A stretch of DNA of 64,000 nucleotides. Source: Vibrio fluminensis. GTDB taxonomy: Bacteria; Pseudomonadota; Gammaproteobacteria; Enterobacterales; Vibrionaceae. The DNA is taken from NCBI RefSeq assembly GCF_015278125.1, contig NZ_JADILO010000006.1:62001-126000 (forward strand). Reading direction: 5' to 3'. Every line of letters begins with the position of its first letter. The first letter of the stretch is position 1. This document shows, one piece after another, positions 27,562 to 35,909 of this stretch. The notes under the pieces are model-generated. The model searched no databases, was not told where the DNA came from, and saw only the letters and a list, made by a program, of their open reading frames with translations. The translations under genes and the position numbers were made by a program.

Positions 27562-28581
27562 TTAACGTGCAGAGTTATTCTGCATATATGCGTCTAACTT
27601 CGCTGAAAGTACATCCTTCTCTACTTGTGAGATAAAGCTTGCTTCAATCGCATTTTGAGTAAACTGTGCCAGCTCCGCTTCGGTTAACGCGTGGCTATTC
27701 GCCACCGCTAAGAAGTTATCTGTCATATAACCGCCAAAGTAGGCTGGATCGTCTGAGTTAATCGTTACTTTTACCCCTTGGCGCAATAACTCGACAATGT
27801 TGTGTTGCTCCATTTTTTCGAACACTTTGAGCTTTGTATTGGATAGCGGGCACACGGTTAATGGCATTGAGATTTCAGCCAGTTCAGAGACCAATACCGC
27901 ATCGTCAGAACAGCGCACCCCATGGTCTACGCGAGAGACATTGAGTAGCTCTAAGCTGTCGTAAATATTGCTCACCGGTCCCTCTTCACCCGCGTGAGCC
28001 ACCGTCAAGAAACCTTCTTCACGCGCTTTAGCAAACACACGCATAAACTTCTCCGGCGGATGACCTAGTTCCGATGAATCTAAACCAATACCAATGATTT
28101 TGTCTTTGTGTGGCAGTGCCTGTTCAAGAGTGGTAAACGCACTCTCTTCATTAAGATGACGTAAAAAGCACATAATCAAACGGCTGGTGATACCAAGCTG
28201 TTGCTCGGCATCTTGCAATGCGCGATCAATACCATTAACCACGGTCGCGAACTCAATGCCACGCGCGGTGTGGGTTTGCGGATCAAAAAAGATCTCAGTA
28301 TGGATCACGTTGTCTTGGTTGCAATGAAGCATGTATGCCCACGTCAGATCGTAAAAATCTTGCTCACTGATCAGAACGTTAGCACCTTGATAATAGATAT
28401 CGAGGAAAGATTGCAGATTGGTAAACTCGTAAGCGGCTTTGACTTCTTCAGGCGTAGCAAACGGCAATTGGATATTGTTGCGCTGCGCGAGCGAAAACAT
28501 CATTTCTGGCTCTAATGAACCTTCAATGTGTAAGTGAAGTTCAACTTTTGGCAGTTGCTGGATAAATTGAGTTTGATTCAC
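27562..28581 (-). CDS. add: Adenine deaminase, adenosine-deaminase family, riboswitch-controlled
   Basis: A 339-residue TIM-barrel amidohydrolase. Zinc and catalytic residues are readable: [19 protein letters not shown] (catalytic Glu), RVDHGVRC (His) and [12 protein letters not shown] (Asp pair). The [13 protein letters not shown]-terminus and DPAYFGGY are characteristic of the adenine-deaminase (Ade/Aah1-like) branch, so adenine to hypoxanthine is the likely reaction; Vibrio copies are usually called add. I choose GTG 28581, which sits six bases after a GGGGAG ribosome site; the TTG at 28599 lies upstream of that site. The adenine riboswitch in its leader supports an adenine-salvage role. 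Confidence 0.9.
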   Translation of the reverse strand: MNQTQFIQQLPKVELHLHIEGSLEPEMMFSLAQRNNIQLPFATPEEVKAAYEFTNLQSFLDIYYQGANVLISEQDFYDLTWAYMLHCNQDNVIHTEIFFDPQTHTARGIEFATVVNGIDRALQDAEQQLGITSRLIMCFLRHLNEESAFTTLEQALPHKDKIIGIGLDSSELGHPPEKFMRVFAKAREEGFLTVAHAGEEGPVSNIYDSLELLNVSRVDHGVRCSDDAVLVSELAEISMPLTVCPLSNTKLKVFEKMEQHNIVELLRQGVKVTINSDDPAYFGGYMTDNFLAVANSHALTEAELAQFTQNAIEASFISQVEKDVLSAKLDAYMQNNSAR

Positions 28582-28672
28582 GCTTGTCTCCCCATTCAAA
28601 AAATAGATTGGTGTTTAACAAGCACTTTTCTCGCAAGAATTTTAGACAATACAAAGAGAAAAGCGCCATGCA
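28582..28672 (-). promoter_or_regulatory. Riboswitch expression platform (add leader)
   Basis: Between aptamer and start codon three helices can form: 28670-28682 with 28654-28666 (3-base loop, two U-U mismatches); 28656-28666 with 28622-28632 (11 bp, one G-U); and 28618-28623 with 28582-28587, which places the GGGGAG ribosome site in its loop. The first overlaps the 3' strand of aptamer P1, and excludes the second. This indicates translational control; the model is drawn by eye. Confidence 0.55.
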
Positions 28673-28679
28673 CTTAACT

Positions 28680-28747
28680 CTTCGTAATCTGAAGTTTTCG
28701 GCTTCAGGTAGAGACTCCCGCACCCTATCAGCGGGATTATACGAAGC
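28680..28747 (-). promoter_or_regulatory. Purine (adenine) riboswitch aptamer
   Basis: P1 CTTCGTA/TACGAAG closes a three-way junction. The purine consensus is present: TATAATCC, P2 CCCGC/GCGGG with a TGATAGG-type loop, GGGAGTCTCTACC, P3 CTGAAG/CTTCAG with loop CCGAAAA, then J3/1 GATTA. The specificity position (equivalent to nucleotide 74) is U, which selects adenine over guanine. It matches the well-known add riboswitch of V. vulnificus in structure and gene context. Confidence 0.95.
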
Positions 28748-28827
28748 ACCGCTCGCAATTGACTGTTAATTAGGCAATTTATCAACGGTTTCGATGAATT
28801 ATAGATAGCGTTGACGTAACTGACAAG

Positions 28828-29433
28828 TTACTTACTAGGATAATTCTTCTCAAACACCCCTTGTGGCATCTGTTCAATTTGAAATTGAATCATGTTGTCA
28901 AACGTACTGAGTAGCGGAGTAAAGTCACGCTCTGGCTCTAACAATGTCAGTATATGAAAGCCGGCTTCCACCGTGGATAACGCATTATCACTTGGAGCTT
29001 TGCGAATGCGATAATTGCCTTTCAGTTCGGTCGGTAAACGTAGCAATGGCAATGCCTGCAAATTGTTCGAAAGCTGCCACATTTTGTAGGCTTTTTTCCA
29101 AGTACCATCGAGTAAGATCACTCGCATTTTGGGTTGCTGATGCAATAGCTCCGCTTGCGCCTCTTGTGAGGTTTCGCCGGGATATAAGACAAAATGTGCG
29201 ACATCTTGCTGCGATAATAACTGATTGAGCTCAGCGTGCTGAGAGAAGTCTTCACCGACAAAGTGGTGGCTGTGGGGCAATGAAAGCGTCAAAATACGCG
29301 CCGTACCCATTGGACGTTTCGCTTCTGACGGATGTTGTAGGATGATTAACTCAACATTCGATGTTAGGCTTTGTATCCATTGACAAATACACGCTTTGAG
29401 TGACTTTCCGCATTGAGAACAATATCGAGACAT
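28828..29433 (-). CDS. tapT: tRNA-uridine aminocarboxypropyltransferase (DTW domain, TapT)
   Basis: A 201-residue DTW/TDD-family enzyme that transfers the 3-amino-3-carboxypropyl group of SAM to a tRNA uridine (acp3U). It has an N-terminal zinc-type cluster (YCSQCGKSLKACICQW), the LQHPSEAKRPMGTARIL segment, the signature LLDGTWKKAYKMW in place of the literal DTW, and YRIRKAPSDNALSTVEA. Its ATG at 29433 is three bases from the divergent rhombosortase start, so each promoter must lie in the other's coding region. Confidence 0.88.
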   Translation of the reverse strand: MSRYCSQCGKSLKACICQWIQSLTSNVELIILQHPSEAKRPMGTARILTLSLPHSHHFVGEDFSQHAELNQLLSQQDVAHFVLYPGETSQEAQAELLHQQPKMRVILLDGTWKKAYKMWQLSNNLQALPLLRLPTELKGNYRIRKAPSDNALSTVEAGFHILTLLEPERDFTPLLSTFDNMIQFQIEQMPQGVFEKNYPSK

Positions 29434-29436
29434 TAT

Positions 29437-29985
29437 GTGCCGTTAATCTTACTGTTAGTAGTGGTGAGTTTAATCTGTTTAACCCTACAAATCCCGCACC
29501 TGTCCGCATTAGCTGAATGGCGCATCGATTCTATCGAGCAGGGAGAGTGGTGGCGCATCCTATCAGGAAACTTCACACATACCAACCTCACTCATCTGGC
29601 GATGAACATCGTCGCCCTATGGATCATTGCCTTTATCTTTCGACCGAGTGCTGTGAGCTACGCAATTTTATTAATCACTGTTAGCTTAAGTGTTGGCGTT
29701 GGAACTTTGTTTACCACGATACAAGGTTACGTAGGCCTATCCGGCACACTGCATGGGCTGTTTGCTTTTTATGCATTAAAAGAAGCATTACAAGGAAGAA
29801 AGAGCAGTTGGCTGCTGGTTGCTGGCGTGATGATAAAAGTGCTCTGGGAAGTGTTTATGGGCTCCCCTCTTTCCACGGCTGATATGATTCACGCCAGAGT
29901 CGCGGTTGAGGCGCACCTTTGTGGCGTATTGTCTGGGTTAGCCATCGCTTGTGTTTGTTGCTCATTTGATAAAAATGCTGCTTAA
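29437..29985 (+). CDS. rrtA: Rhombosortase RrtA
   Basis: A 182-residue rhomboid-family intramembrane serine protease with about six membrane segments. The catalytic Ser is in GLSGTLHGLFAF and the His in VEAHLCGVLSG; HTNLTHLAMNIVALW is the loop conserved in rhomboids. The small size and Vibrio context fit rhombosortase, which trims GlyGly-CTERM tails of type II-secreted proteins. I use GTG 29437, seven bases after CGAGA; a TTG at 29413 would make it overlap the divergent tapT. No GlyGly-CTERM substrate is encoded in this window. Confidence 0.85.
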   Translation: MPLILLLVVVSLICLTLQIPHLSALAEWRIDSIEQGEWWRILSGNFTHTNLTHLAMNIVALWIIAFIFRPSAVSYAILLITVSLSVGVGTLFTTIQGYVGLSGTLHGLFAFYALKEALQGRKSSWLLVAGVMIKVLWEVFMGSPLSTADMIHARVAVEAHLCGVLSGLAIACVCCSFDKNAA

Positions 29986-30154
29986 CTCGCAGCCATGTTT
30001 CGTTTTATTATGTTTTAAAACCGAAAGGTTGTTAATCTGAATGCTTTCGTTGTTTTAATAAAGGGCAGTTTGTCTGATTCAACCTTGCCATCGTTTATTA
30101 TGCTAAGACGTGTTTACATCATCGACGTCAACTGAGTTTATAGAGATAAACCCT

Positions 30155-30946
30155 ATGACTACCACAGCCCAAAGGCGTGAAGAAATCCTACAGTACATTC
30201 AAACTCACCAAAAAGGTGAAGTGAACTATTTTGCCGAACTTTATAATGTTTCAGAAGTGACCATTCGTAATGACCTCAACTATCTGGAAAAGAAAGGCTG
30301 CGTCACTCGCTGTTATGGTGGAGCTTTACTCAATAATCAGTTTGCCTTCGAACGGCCGTTGATAGATAAAAAGCAAATCAATTGCGATGTCAAAGCAAAG
30401 CTGGGGGAATATGCGGCATCTCTGGTGCAAAACGGTGACAAAATCATCCTAGATTCAGGCTCAACCACTGAGCAAATCGCTTATCACCTTAACCCAAAGC
30501 ATAACCTGATTGTTATGACTAACGGCATTAATATCGCCTATCATCTTGCTAACCAGGACAATATTGAGGTCATGGTAAGTGGAGGAGTCATGCGCAAAAA
30601 CTCTTATTCGGTCCATGGCGTGGGTGGTGAAGAGTTTCTTGCTGGCTTTCGCTTCAATAAACTTTTCTTAGGTGTTGATGGCTTTGATAAAGTCGCAGGA
30701 ATTACAACCCCGCACCAAGGTGAAGCCGACATTAATCGCAAGATGGTTGAATCAGCGCAAACTGTCATTGCAGTGACTGACTCATCAAAGTTCAACCGCC
30801 AAAGCTTTTGCTTAATCGCAAGACCAGAGCAGCTCAACGTGTTAATCACTGACGATGGCATTCCCCAAGATTATGTTGATCAACTGACCGATATGGGCGT
30901 CGATGTACATATCGTTGATCTCCTGTCAAACGAAAGTCAGCACTAA
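30155..30946 (+). CDS. agaR: DeoR-family regulator of the GalNAc locus, first copy (AgaR-like)
   Basis: 263 residues from ATG 30155 (MTTTAQRREEIL); the upstream extension lacks support. The N-terminal DeoR winged helix (FAELYNVSEVTIRNDLNYLEKKGCVTRCYGGAL) is followed by the DeoR sensor domain with GDKIILDSGSTTEQIA, LFLGVDGFDKVAGITT and ITDDGIP, resembling AgaR of E. coli, a repressor that responds to amino-sugar phosphates. CTTTCGTTG and CCGAAAGG motifs lie 90-140 bases upstream. A strong terminator follows, so it is transcribed apart from the second copy. Confidence 0.85.
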   Translation: MTTTAQRREEILQYIQTHQKGEVNYFAELYNVSEVTIRNDLNYLEKKGCVTRCYGGALLNNQFAFERPLIDKKQINCDVKAKLGEYAASLVQNGDKIILDSGSTTEQIAYHLNPKHNLIVMTNGINIAYHLANQDNIEVMVSGGVMRKNSYSVHGVGGEEFLAGFRFNKLFLGVDGFDKVAGITTPHQGEADINRKMVESAQTVIAVTDSSKFNRQSFCLIARPEQLNVLITDDGIPQDYVDQLTDMGVDVHIVDLLSNESQH

Positions 30947-31000
30947 CGCCATTGCTCAAATAACCAACAGTTACACTTTCAGTCACCCTTTCGTTCGTAA

Positions 31001-31030
31001 GAGCAACCCATTTCGGTTGCTCTTTTTTTT
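31001..31030 (+). terminator. Terminator of the first agaR-like gene
   Basis: GAGCAACC-CATTTC-GGTTGCTC followed by eight T. Confidence 0.92.
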
Positions 31031-31111
31031 GCTTAATTAGGTAACACAATTGAGCAGAAGATCTATTTATGTGATCTGCGTCGATTTGTATATCGAAACC
31101 CCCTAACTTCA

Positions 31112-31361
31112 CTTTCGTTTCACTCCTCTTTCACTCTTTCGTTTACCAATCCCCCACTACCACTGATTTTCTCCACAAAATAAGCATCATAAACTGAAAG
31201 AAAAACCTTTCACTTCATCAAAAACGAAAGGCTAAACAGGCCAAAACCGAAAGGAAACTGTTTGTGATCTACCTTTCATTTTTCCCGCCACTTTCCTGAT
31301 TTAATGCAAATCAAAAGAAATCGAAACATTTTATTCCTTAAATTGAAATGTAACGAAAGGG
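31112..31361. promoter_or_regulatory. AgaR operator array
   Basis: CTTTCGTTT or close variants recur in both orientations: 31112-31121, 31128-31134, 31136-31144, 31206-31215, 31222-31231 (inverted), 31246-31258 (inverted), 31273-31284, 31291-31298 and 31352-31360 (inverted, overlapping the ribosome site of the second regulator). E. coli AgaR is known to bind T/C-rich direct repeats of TTTCGTTT type, so these are likely operators controlling the whole aga operon. Confidence 0.65.
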
Positions 31362-31371
31362 AAATTGGTAA

Positions 31372-32148
31372 ATGACCAGTGCAGAACGAAGACAGCAAAT
31401 TATGGCGCATATTCGCAGCCATGGTTCAGGCAAAGTAGATGAGTTTACTCAGCAATACAATGTCTCCGCTGTCACGATTCGTCATGATCTCAACTTACTG
31501 GAAAAGCAAGGTTGCGTATTTCGTTGCTACGGCGGCGCGACACTAAACCCGAACTTCGCTTTCGAACAACCATTGCACCGTAAGGACCAACTTAATCGCA
31601 GTGCCAAGCAGTACATCGCAGAAGCTGCAGCCAAGTTAGTAAATGACGGAGATACCATCATTTTGGATTCAGGCACAACCATAGGTTTGATGCCGCAATA
31701 TCTCAGTAATAAACGGCATTTAGTTGTCATGACTAATGCATTAAATACCGCTTACCAGTTGAGCAACAATGAGAACGTAGACCTACACGTAGTCGGTGGC
31801 AACTTACGCCGCGCATCGTGCTCATTGACCGGTCATCAAGGTGAGCAACAAGTTCGGGCTTATCTATTCGACAAACTATTTTTAGGCGTCGATGGCTTTG
31901 ACCTACAGGCGGGTATTACTACGCCAGACAATCATGAAGCGCAAATGAATCGTGCGATGTGCGAAGTCGCTCGCCAAGTGATTGCCGTAACTGACTCAAG
32001 CAAATTTGGACGTAAGAGTTTTTGCATGATTCGAGCTGCCAACCAAATTGATGTGTTGGTCACCGACAGCAATATTCCACACACCATCCACCAAGCATTA
32101 ACGGAAATGGGTGTGGCCGTCATTCTTGCCGATCAAACTGTAAATTAG
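31372..32148 (+). CDS. DeoR-family regulator of the GalNAc locus, second copy (AgaR-like)
   Basis: 258 residues with the same architecture as the first copy: winged helix (FTQQYNVSAVTIRHDLNLLEKQGCVFRCYGGA) and sugar-phosphate sensor domain (GDTIILDSGTTIGL, LFLGVDGFDLQAGITT, VTDSNIP). The two paralogues share most of their recognition helix but differ through the sensor region, suggesting similar operators with different ligands. It is the first gene of the aga operon, eight bases before kbaZ, and its ribosome site overlaps a putative AgaR motif, implying autoregulation. Confidence 0.85.
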   Translation: MTSAERRQQIMAHIRSHGSGKVDEFTQQYNVSAVTIRHDLNLLEKQGCVFRCYGGATLNPNFAFEQPLHRKDQLNRSAKQYIAEAAAKLVNDGDTIILDSGTTIGLMPQYLSNKRHLVVMTNALNTAYQLSNNENVDLHVVGGNLRRASCSLTGHQGEQQVRAYLFDKLFLGVDGFDLQAGITTPDNHEAQMNRAMCEVARQVIAVTDSSKFGRKSFCMIRAANQIDVLVTDSNIPHTIHQALTEMGVAVILADQTVN

Positions 32149-32156
32149 GATTAGAA

Positions 32157-33467
32157 ATGAAAGCGTTACTTTCTCTTATCGAACAACATAAACAAGGCCA
32201 AGCAACGGGCATTTATTCTGTTTGCTCTGCGCATCCCCTTGTTCTTGAAGCCGCAATTAAACAAGCGGCTCAAGACAATCAGCTTGTGTTGATCGAAGCA
32301 ACGTCAAACCAAGTCAACCAATTTGGCGGCTATACAGGCATGACGCCAAAAGACTTTGCAGAGCATGTGTTTGCGCTTGCTGAACGTCTAAATTTCCCAG
32401 CTGAAAACATTGTTTTAGGTGGCGACCACTTAGGCCCTAACTGTTGGCAGAACCTACCTGCTGCTCAAGCGATGGACTACTCAGAGCAAATGATTAACGA
32501 CTACGTTATCGCAGGCTTTAAGAAAATCCACCTTGACTGCTCAATGTCTTGTGCCGATGACCAAACGCCACTAAGCGAAGAAGTCATGGCGGAGCGTGCG
32601 GCGAGATTATGTCTGGTTGCTGAGAATGCATGGAAAATCTCTGGTGGTGAAGCGCCAGTTTACGTTGTCGGAACTGAAGTTCCAACGCCTGGTGGCGCAC
32701 TTGAATCACTTGAAGAAGAAGGTATTGAAGTCACCAAGCCAGAGGAAGCGATTGCTACATTAGAAGCTCACCACCAAGCATTCAGCGATATGGGCTTAGG
32801 CTATGTATGGCCGCGCGTGGTTGGCCTTGTCGTTCAACCTGGGGTTGAGTTTGATCACCACAGTGTTCACCACTACGAAAGCCAAGCGGCACAATCATTA
32901 AGCAAACTTATCGAGAGCCAACCTAACCTTGTGTTTGAAGCGCATTCGACTGATTACCAAAATCCAACCGCTTACCATGAACTAGTGCGTGACCACTTCG
33001 CAATTTTGAAAGTTGGCCCAGCACTAACATTTGCTCTACGTGAGGCACTTTATGGCCTAGACCGAGCTGAAAAAGAATGGCTAGGCACTCATCATGCTTC
33101 GCACCTACGCGACACAATTGAACAAGTGATGCATGAACAACCTAATTACTGGCGTTCACACTACTCAAGCAAAGGACATCAACAATACCTTGATTGTAGC
33201 TATAGCTTGAGTGATCGCATTCGTTACTACTGGACTCATCCAGAAGTGAAAGCGGCTCAGCAAGCTCTGTTTGACAACTTAACAGCTAACCCGCTGCCAG
33301 TGACACTCCTTAGCCAATATCTTCCAAACCAGGCTAAGGCTATTTCTCAACACCAAATTCAGAATCAGCCCGCTGAGATCGTTATGCACAAGATTATGGA
33401 AGTAACCGAAGTTTATTCCGAGGCTTGTTACGCAAACACAGTGGCTAGCAAGGAGACTATCAAATGA
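32157..33467 (+). CDS. kbaZ: Tagatose-1,6-bisphosphate aldolase, non-catalytic subunit KbaZ/AgaZ
   Basis: 436 residues of the GatZ/KbaZ family (once misnamed tagatose-6-phosphate kinase), needed for stability and activity of the class II aldolase KbaY. Recognisable segments: GQATGIYSVCSAHPLVLEAA, EATSNQVNQFGGYTGM, LGGDHLGPNCWQN, KIHLDCSMSCADD and YVVGTEVPTPGGA. Its stop overlaps the agaS start by four bases. Its partner kbaY is the last gene of the operon. Confidence 0.93.
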   Translation: MKALLSLIEQHKQGQATGIYSVCSAHPLVLEAAIKQAAQDNQLVLIEATSNQVNQFGGYTGMTPKDFAEHVFALAERLNFPAENIVLGGDHLGPNCWQNLPAAQAMDYSEQMINDYVIAGFKKIHLDCSMSCADDQTPLSEEVMAERAARLCLVAENAWKISGGEAPVYVVGTEVPTPGGALESLEEEGIEVTKPEEAIATLEAHHQAFSDMGLGYVWPRVVGLVVQPGVEFDHHSVHHYESQAAQSLSKLIESQPNLVFEAHSTDYQNPTAYHELVRDHFAILKVGPALTFALREALYGLDRAEKEWLGTHHASHLRDTIEQVMHEQPNYWRSHYSSKGHQQYLDCSYSLSDRIRYYWTHPEVKAAQQALFDNLTANPLPVTLLSQYLPNQAKAISQHQIQNQPAEIVMHKIMEVTEVYSEACYANTVASKETIK

Positions 33468-34621
33468 GTTCGTTTTTAGGCTATGAACTGCCGTGGCTAG
33501 AACAGCACAACGGTGTTCACACTGCACAAGAAATCAGTCACCAACCACGTTTGTGGCGTGCACTGTCTGACATCCTAGTACAACAAAACGATGCTGTGAG
33601 TGCCTTCCTTAACCCGCTTCTTGCGCGTTCAGACCTACGCATCATTCTAACTGGTGCTGGTACTTCAGCATTCGTTGGTGATGCAGCGGCCCCGTTTGTA
33701 AGTGCTGGTCTAGGTTTCCGTGTAGAGTCAATTCCAACCACAGATTTGGTATCGAACCCGACTCAATATCTAGACCCAAGCCAACCAACGCTGCTTGTCT
33801 CTTACGCTCGCTCAGGCAACAGCCCTGAGAGTGTGGCTGCAGTTGCGTTAGTGGACCAACTCGTACCAGATTGCCACCACCTATTTCTGACGTGTAATGC
33901 AGAAGGTGCGCTATCTCGCTACGCAGAAACGGCTAGCAACGCTTACTGCATGCTAATGCCTGAAGGCTCAAACGATAAGAGCTTTGCAATGACTTCAAGC
34001 TTTAGCTGCATGCTGATGTCAACACTGACTCTACTTGGCGGCAAAGCGCCTGCAGATTGGACTGAGCAGATCGAAGCTACAGCAGCACTTTGTGAAGGCA
34101 AACTAGAGCAATGGCAAGCGGCGATTAAAGAGCTTGCAAACCAACCTTACCAACGTCTTATCGTTCTAGGTAGTGGTGGTTTTGCAGGTCTAGCGCGTGA
34201 AGCATCACTGAAGTCGCTTGAGCTAAGCGCAGGTAAAGTGATGACCGCGTACGACTCATCACTTGGCTTCCGTCACGGCCCTAAGTTCACTATCGATGAT
34301 ACGGCACTGGTTATTCAATTGTTCTCAAGTGATGCCTACACCCGTCAATACGATCTGGACTTGTTCAACGAAATCCGTCGCGACAAACAAACACTAGCGC
34401 ACGTAGCGATCACTGAGCAACCACTTAATGAAGAAGCGGTATTTGAGCTAGGCCAACTTGGTCTTGGTGATCAATGGCTGTGCTTCCCATACATCATCTT
34501 CTGCCAAATGCTGGCATTTGAAAAATCACTTCAACTTGGTTTTGGCCCGGACAATCCATGCCCAACTGGTGAAGTAAACCGAGTGGTGCAAGGCGTCACT
34601 ATCTACCCATACAACAAATAA
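33464..34621 (+). CDS. agaS: Galactosamine-6-phosphate deaminase/isomerase AgaS (SIS domains)
   Basis: 385 residues with two SIS sugar-isomerase domains: ILTGAGTSAFVGDAA and SYARSGNSPESVAA in the first, VLGSGGFAGLAREASLKSLELS in the second, plus FRHGPKF. AgaS converts galactosamine-6-P to tagatose-6-P with release of ammonia. Start ATG overlaps the kbaZ stop (ATGA). Confidence 0.92.
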   Translation: MSSFLGYELPWLEQHNGVHTAQEISHQPRLWRALSDILVQQNDAVSAFLNPLLARSDLRIILTGAGTSAFVGDAAAPFVSAGLGFRVESIPTTDLVSNPTQYLDPSQPTLLVSYARSGNSPESVAAVALVDQLVPDCHHLFLTCNAEGALSRYAETASNAYCMLMPEGSNDKSFAMTSSFSCMLMSTLTLLGGKAPADWTEQIEATAALCEGKLEQWQAAIKELANQPYQRLIVLGSGGFAGLAREASLKSLELSAGKVMTAYDSSLGFRHGPKFTIDDTALVIQLFSSDAYTRQYDLDLFNEIRRDKQTLAHVAITEQPLNEEAVFELGQLGLGDQWLCFPYIIFCQMLAFEKSLQLGFGPDNPCPTGEVNRVVQGVTIYPYNK

Positions 34622-34641
34622 TAATTTTAAAGGAAATAATC

Positions 34642-35115
34642 ATGCCAAATATCGTTTTAAGTCGTATTGATGAGCGCCTAGTTCACGGCCAAGTAGGCGT
34701 GCAATGGGTAGGTTTTGCAGATGCCAACATTATCGTTGTAGTTAACGATGAAGTAGCAGAAGACACCATTCAACAAAACCTAATGGAAATGGTTATCGCA
34801 GATGGTATCGCGATTCGTTTCTGGACGGTGCAAAAGACTATCGAAACTATTCACAAAGCTTCAGATCGTCAACGCATTCTATTGGTTTGTCGTACTCCAA
34901 AAGACTTCCGTCAATTGGTAGAAGGCGGCGTGCCAATTAGCAATATCAACGTAGGTAACATGCACTACGCAGAAGGAAAAAACCAAATTGCCAAAACAGT
35001 TTCAGTTGATGCTGAGGATGTGGCGGAATTTGAACGACTAAAAGCACTAGGGGTGAAGTGCACCATTCAAGGTGTACCAACTGAAAGTGCAACTGACATC
35101 TTTACTCTTATCTAA
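34642..35115 (+). CDS. agaV: PTS EIIB, mannose/fructose/sorbose family (GalNAc type)
   Basis: 157 residues. The phosphorylated His is in RIDERLVHGQVGVQWV near residue 15, the hallmark of mannose-family IIB. Other family stretches: VVNDEVAEDTIQQNLM and VSNIN-type GVPISNINVGNMHYAEGKNQI. It relays phosphate from IIA (36853) to sugar entering through IIC/IID. An AAGGAAAT ribosome site precedes it. Substrate is inferred from the operon; agaV or agaB are equally valid symbols. Confidence 0.9.
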   Translation: MPNIVLSRIDERLVHGQVGVQWVGFADANIIVVVNDEVAEDTIQQNLMEMVIADGIAIRFWTVQKTIETIHKASDRQRILLVCRTPKDFRQLVEGGVPISNINVGNMHYAEGKNQIAKTVSVDAEDVAEFERLKALGVKCTIQGVPTESATDIFTLI

Positions 35116-35132
35116 AAATAAGGACACCAATC

Positions 35133-35909
35133 ATGGAAATAGGACTCTTACAGGCGGTGATGCTCGGCATCCTAGCCTTCTTTGCCGGCCTTGATATGTT
35201 CAACGGCCTGACTCACTTCCACCGTCCAGTAGTACTTGGTCCGCTTGTTGGTCTAATTTTAGGCGACTTGCAAACCGGTATTCTGGTAGGTGGTACGCTA
35301 GAACTGATCTGGATGGGTCTAGCTCCGCTTGCGGGTGCTCAGCCACCAAACGTAATCATCGGTACTATCGTTGGTACGGCTTTCGCTATCACCACTAAAG
35401 TTGAGCCTAATGTCGCGGTTGGTGTCGCAGTACCTTTTGCGGTTGCGGTACAAATGGGTATCACCCTACTGTTCTCGGCAATGTCAGCAGTAATGTCTAA
35501 GTGTGATGAGTTTGCACAAAACGCGGATACCGACGGTATCGAACGCGTGAACTACATGGCGCTTGCAGTACTAGGTTCATTCTACTTCCTATGTGCATTC
35601 TTACCAGTTTACCTAGGTGCAGAGCACGCTGGAAAAATCGTTGAAGTACTACCAAAAGATCTTATCGATGGTCTAGGCGTAGCGGGCGGCATCATGCCAG
35701 CTATCGGTTTCGCAGTACTAATGAAGATCATGATGAAGAATGCTTACATCCCTTACTTCATCCTAGGTTTCGTAGCAGCCGCTTGGGTTCAGCTACCAAT
35801 CCTTGCGATTGCAGCCGCTGCAACAGCGATGGCAATCATCGACTTTATGCGCAAAACAGAACCAACTCCTGTAACTGCACCAGCTGAGGACTTTGAAGAT
35901 GGAATCTAA
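35133..35909 (+). CDS. agaW: PTS EIIC, mannose/sorbose family
   Basis: 258 residues with about seven membrane segments; the GLTHFHRPVVLGPLVGLILGDLQTGILVGGTLELIWMG region is the IIC signature that forms the sugar channel. 17 bases after agaV; overlaps the IID start by 11 bases. Confidence 0.92.
   Translation: MEIGLLQAVMLGILAFFAGLDMFNGLTHFHRPVVLGPLVGLILGDLQTGILVGGTLELIWMGLAPLAGAQPPNVIIGTIVGTAFAITTKVEPNVAVGVAVPFAVAVQMGITLLFSAMSAVMSKCDEFAQNADTDGIERVNYMALAVLGSFYFLCAFLPVYLGAEHAGKIVEVLPKDLIDGLGVAGGIMPAIGFAVLMKIMMKNAYIPYFILGFVAAAWVQLPILAIAAAATAMAIIDFMRKTEPTPVTAPAEDFEDGI

Larger units (their letters stand above)
30947..31371. other. 425-bp regulatory spacer between the two AgaR-like genes
   Basis: Contains the terminator of the first regulator, then an array of CTTTCGTTT-type motifs up to the start of the second. 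TGTGATC occurs at 31066 and 31263 as possible CRP half-sites, neither with a good second half. Confidence 0.6.

Noticed and set aside
28541..28769. Small open frames on both strands of the add leader
   Set aside because: They coincide with the riboswitch; palindromic RNA structure explains the sequence and no ribosome site precedes them.
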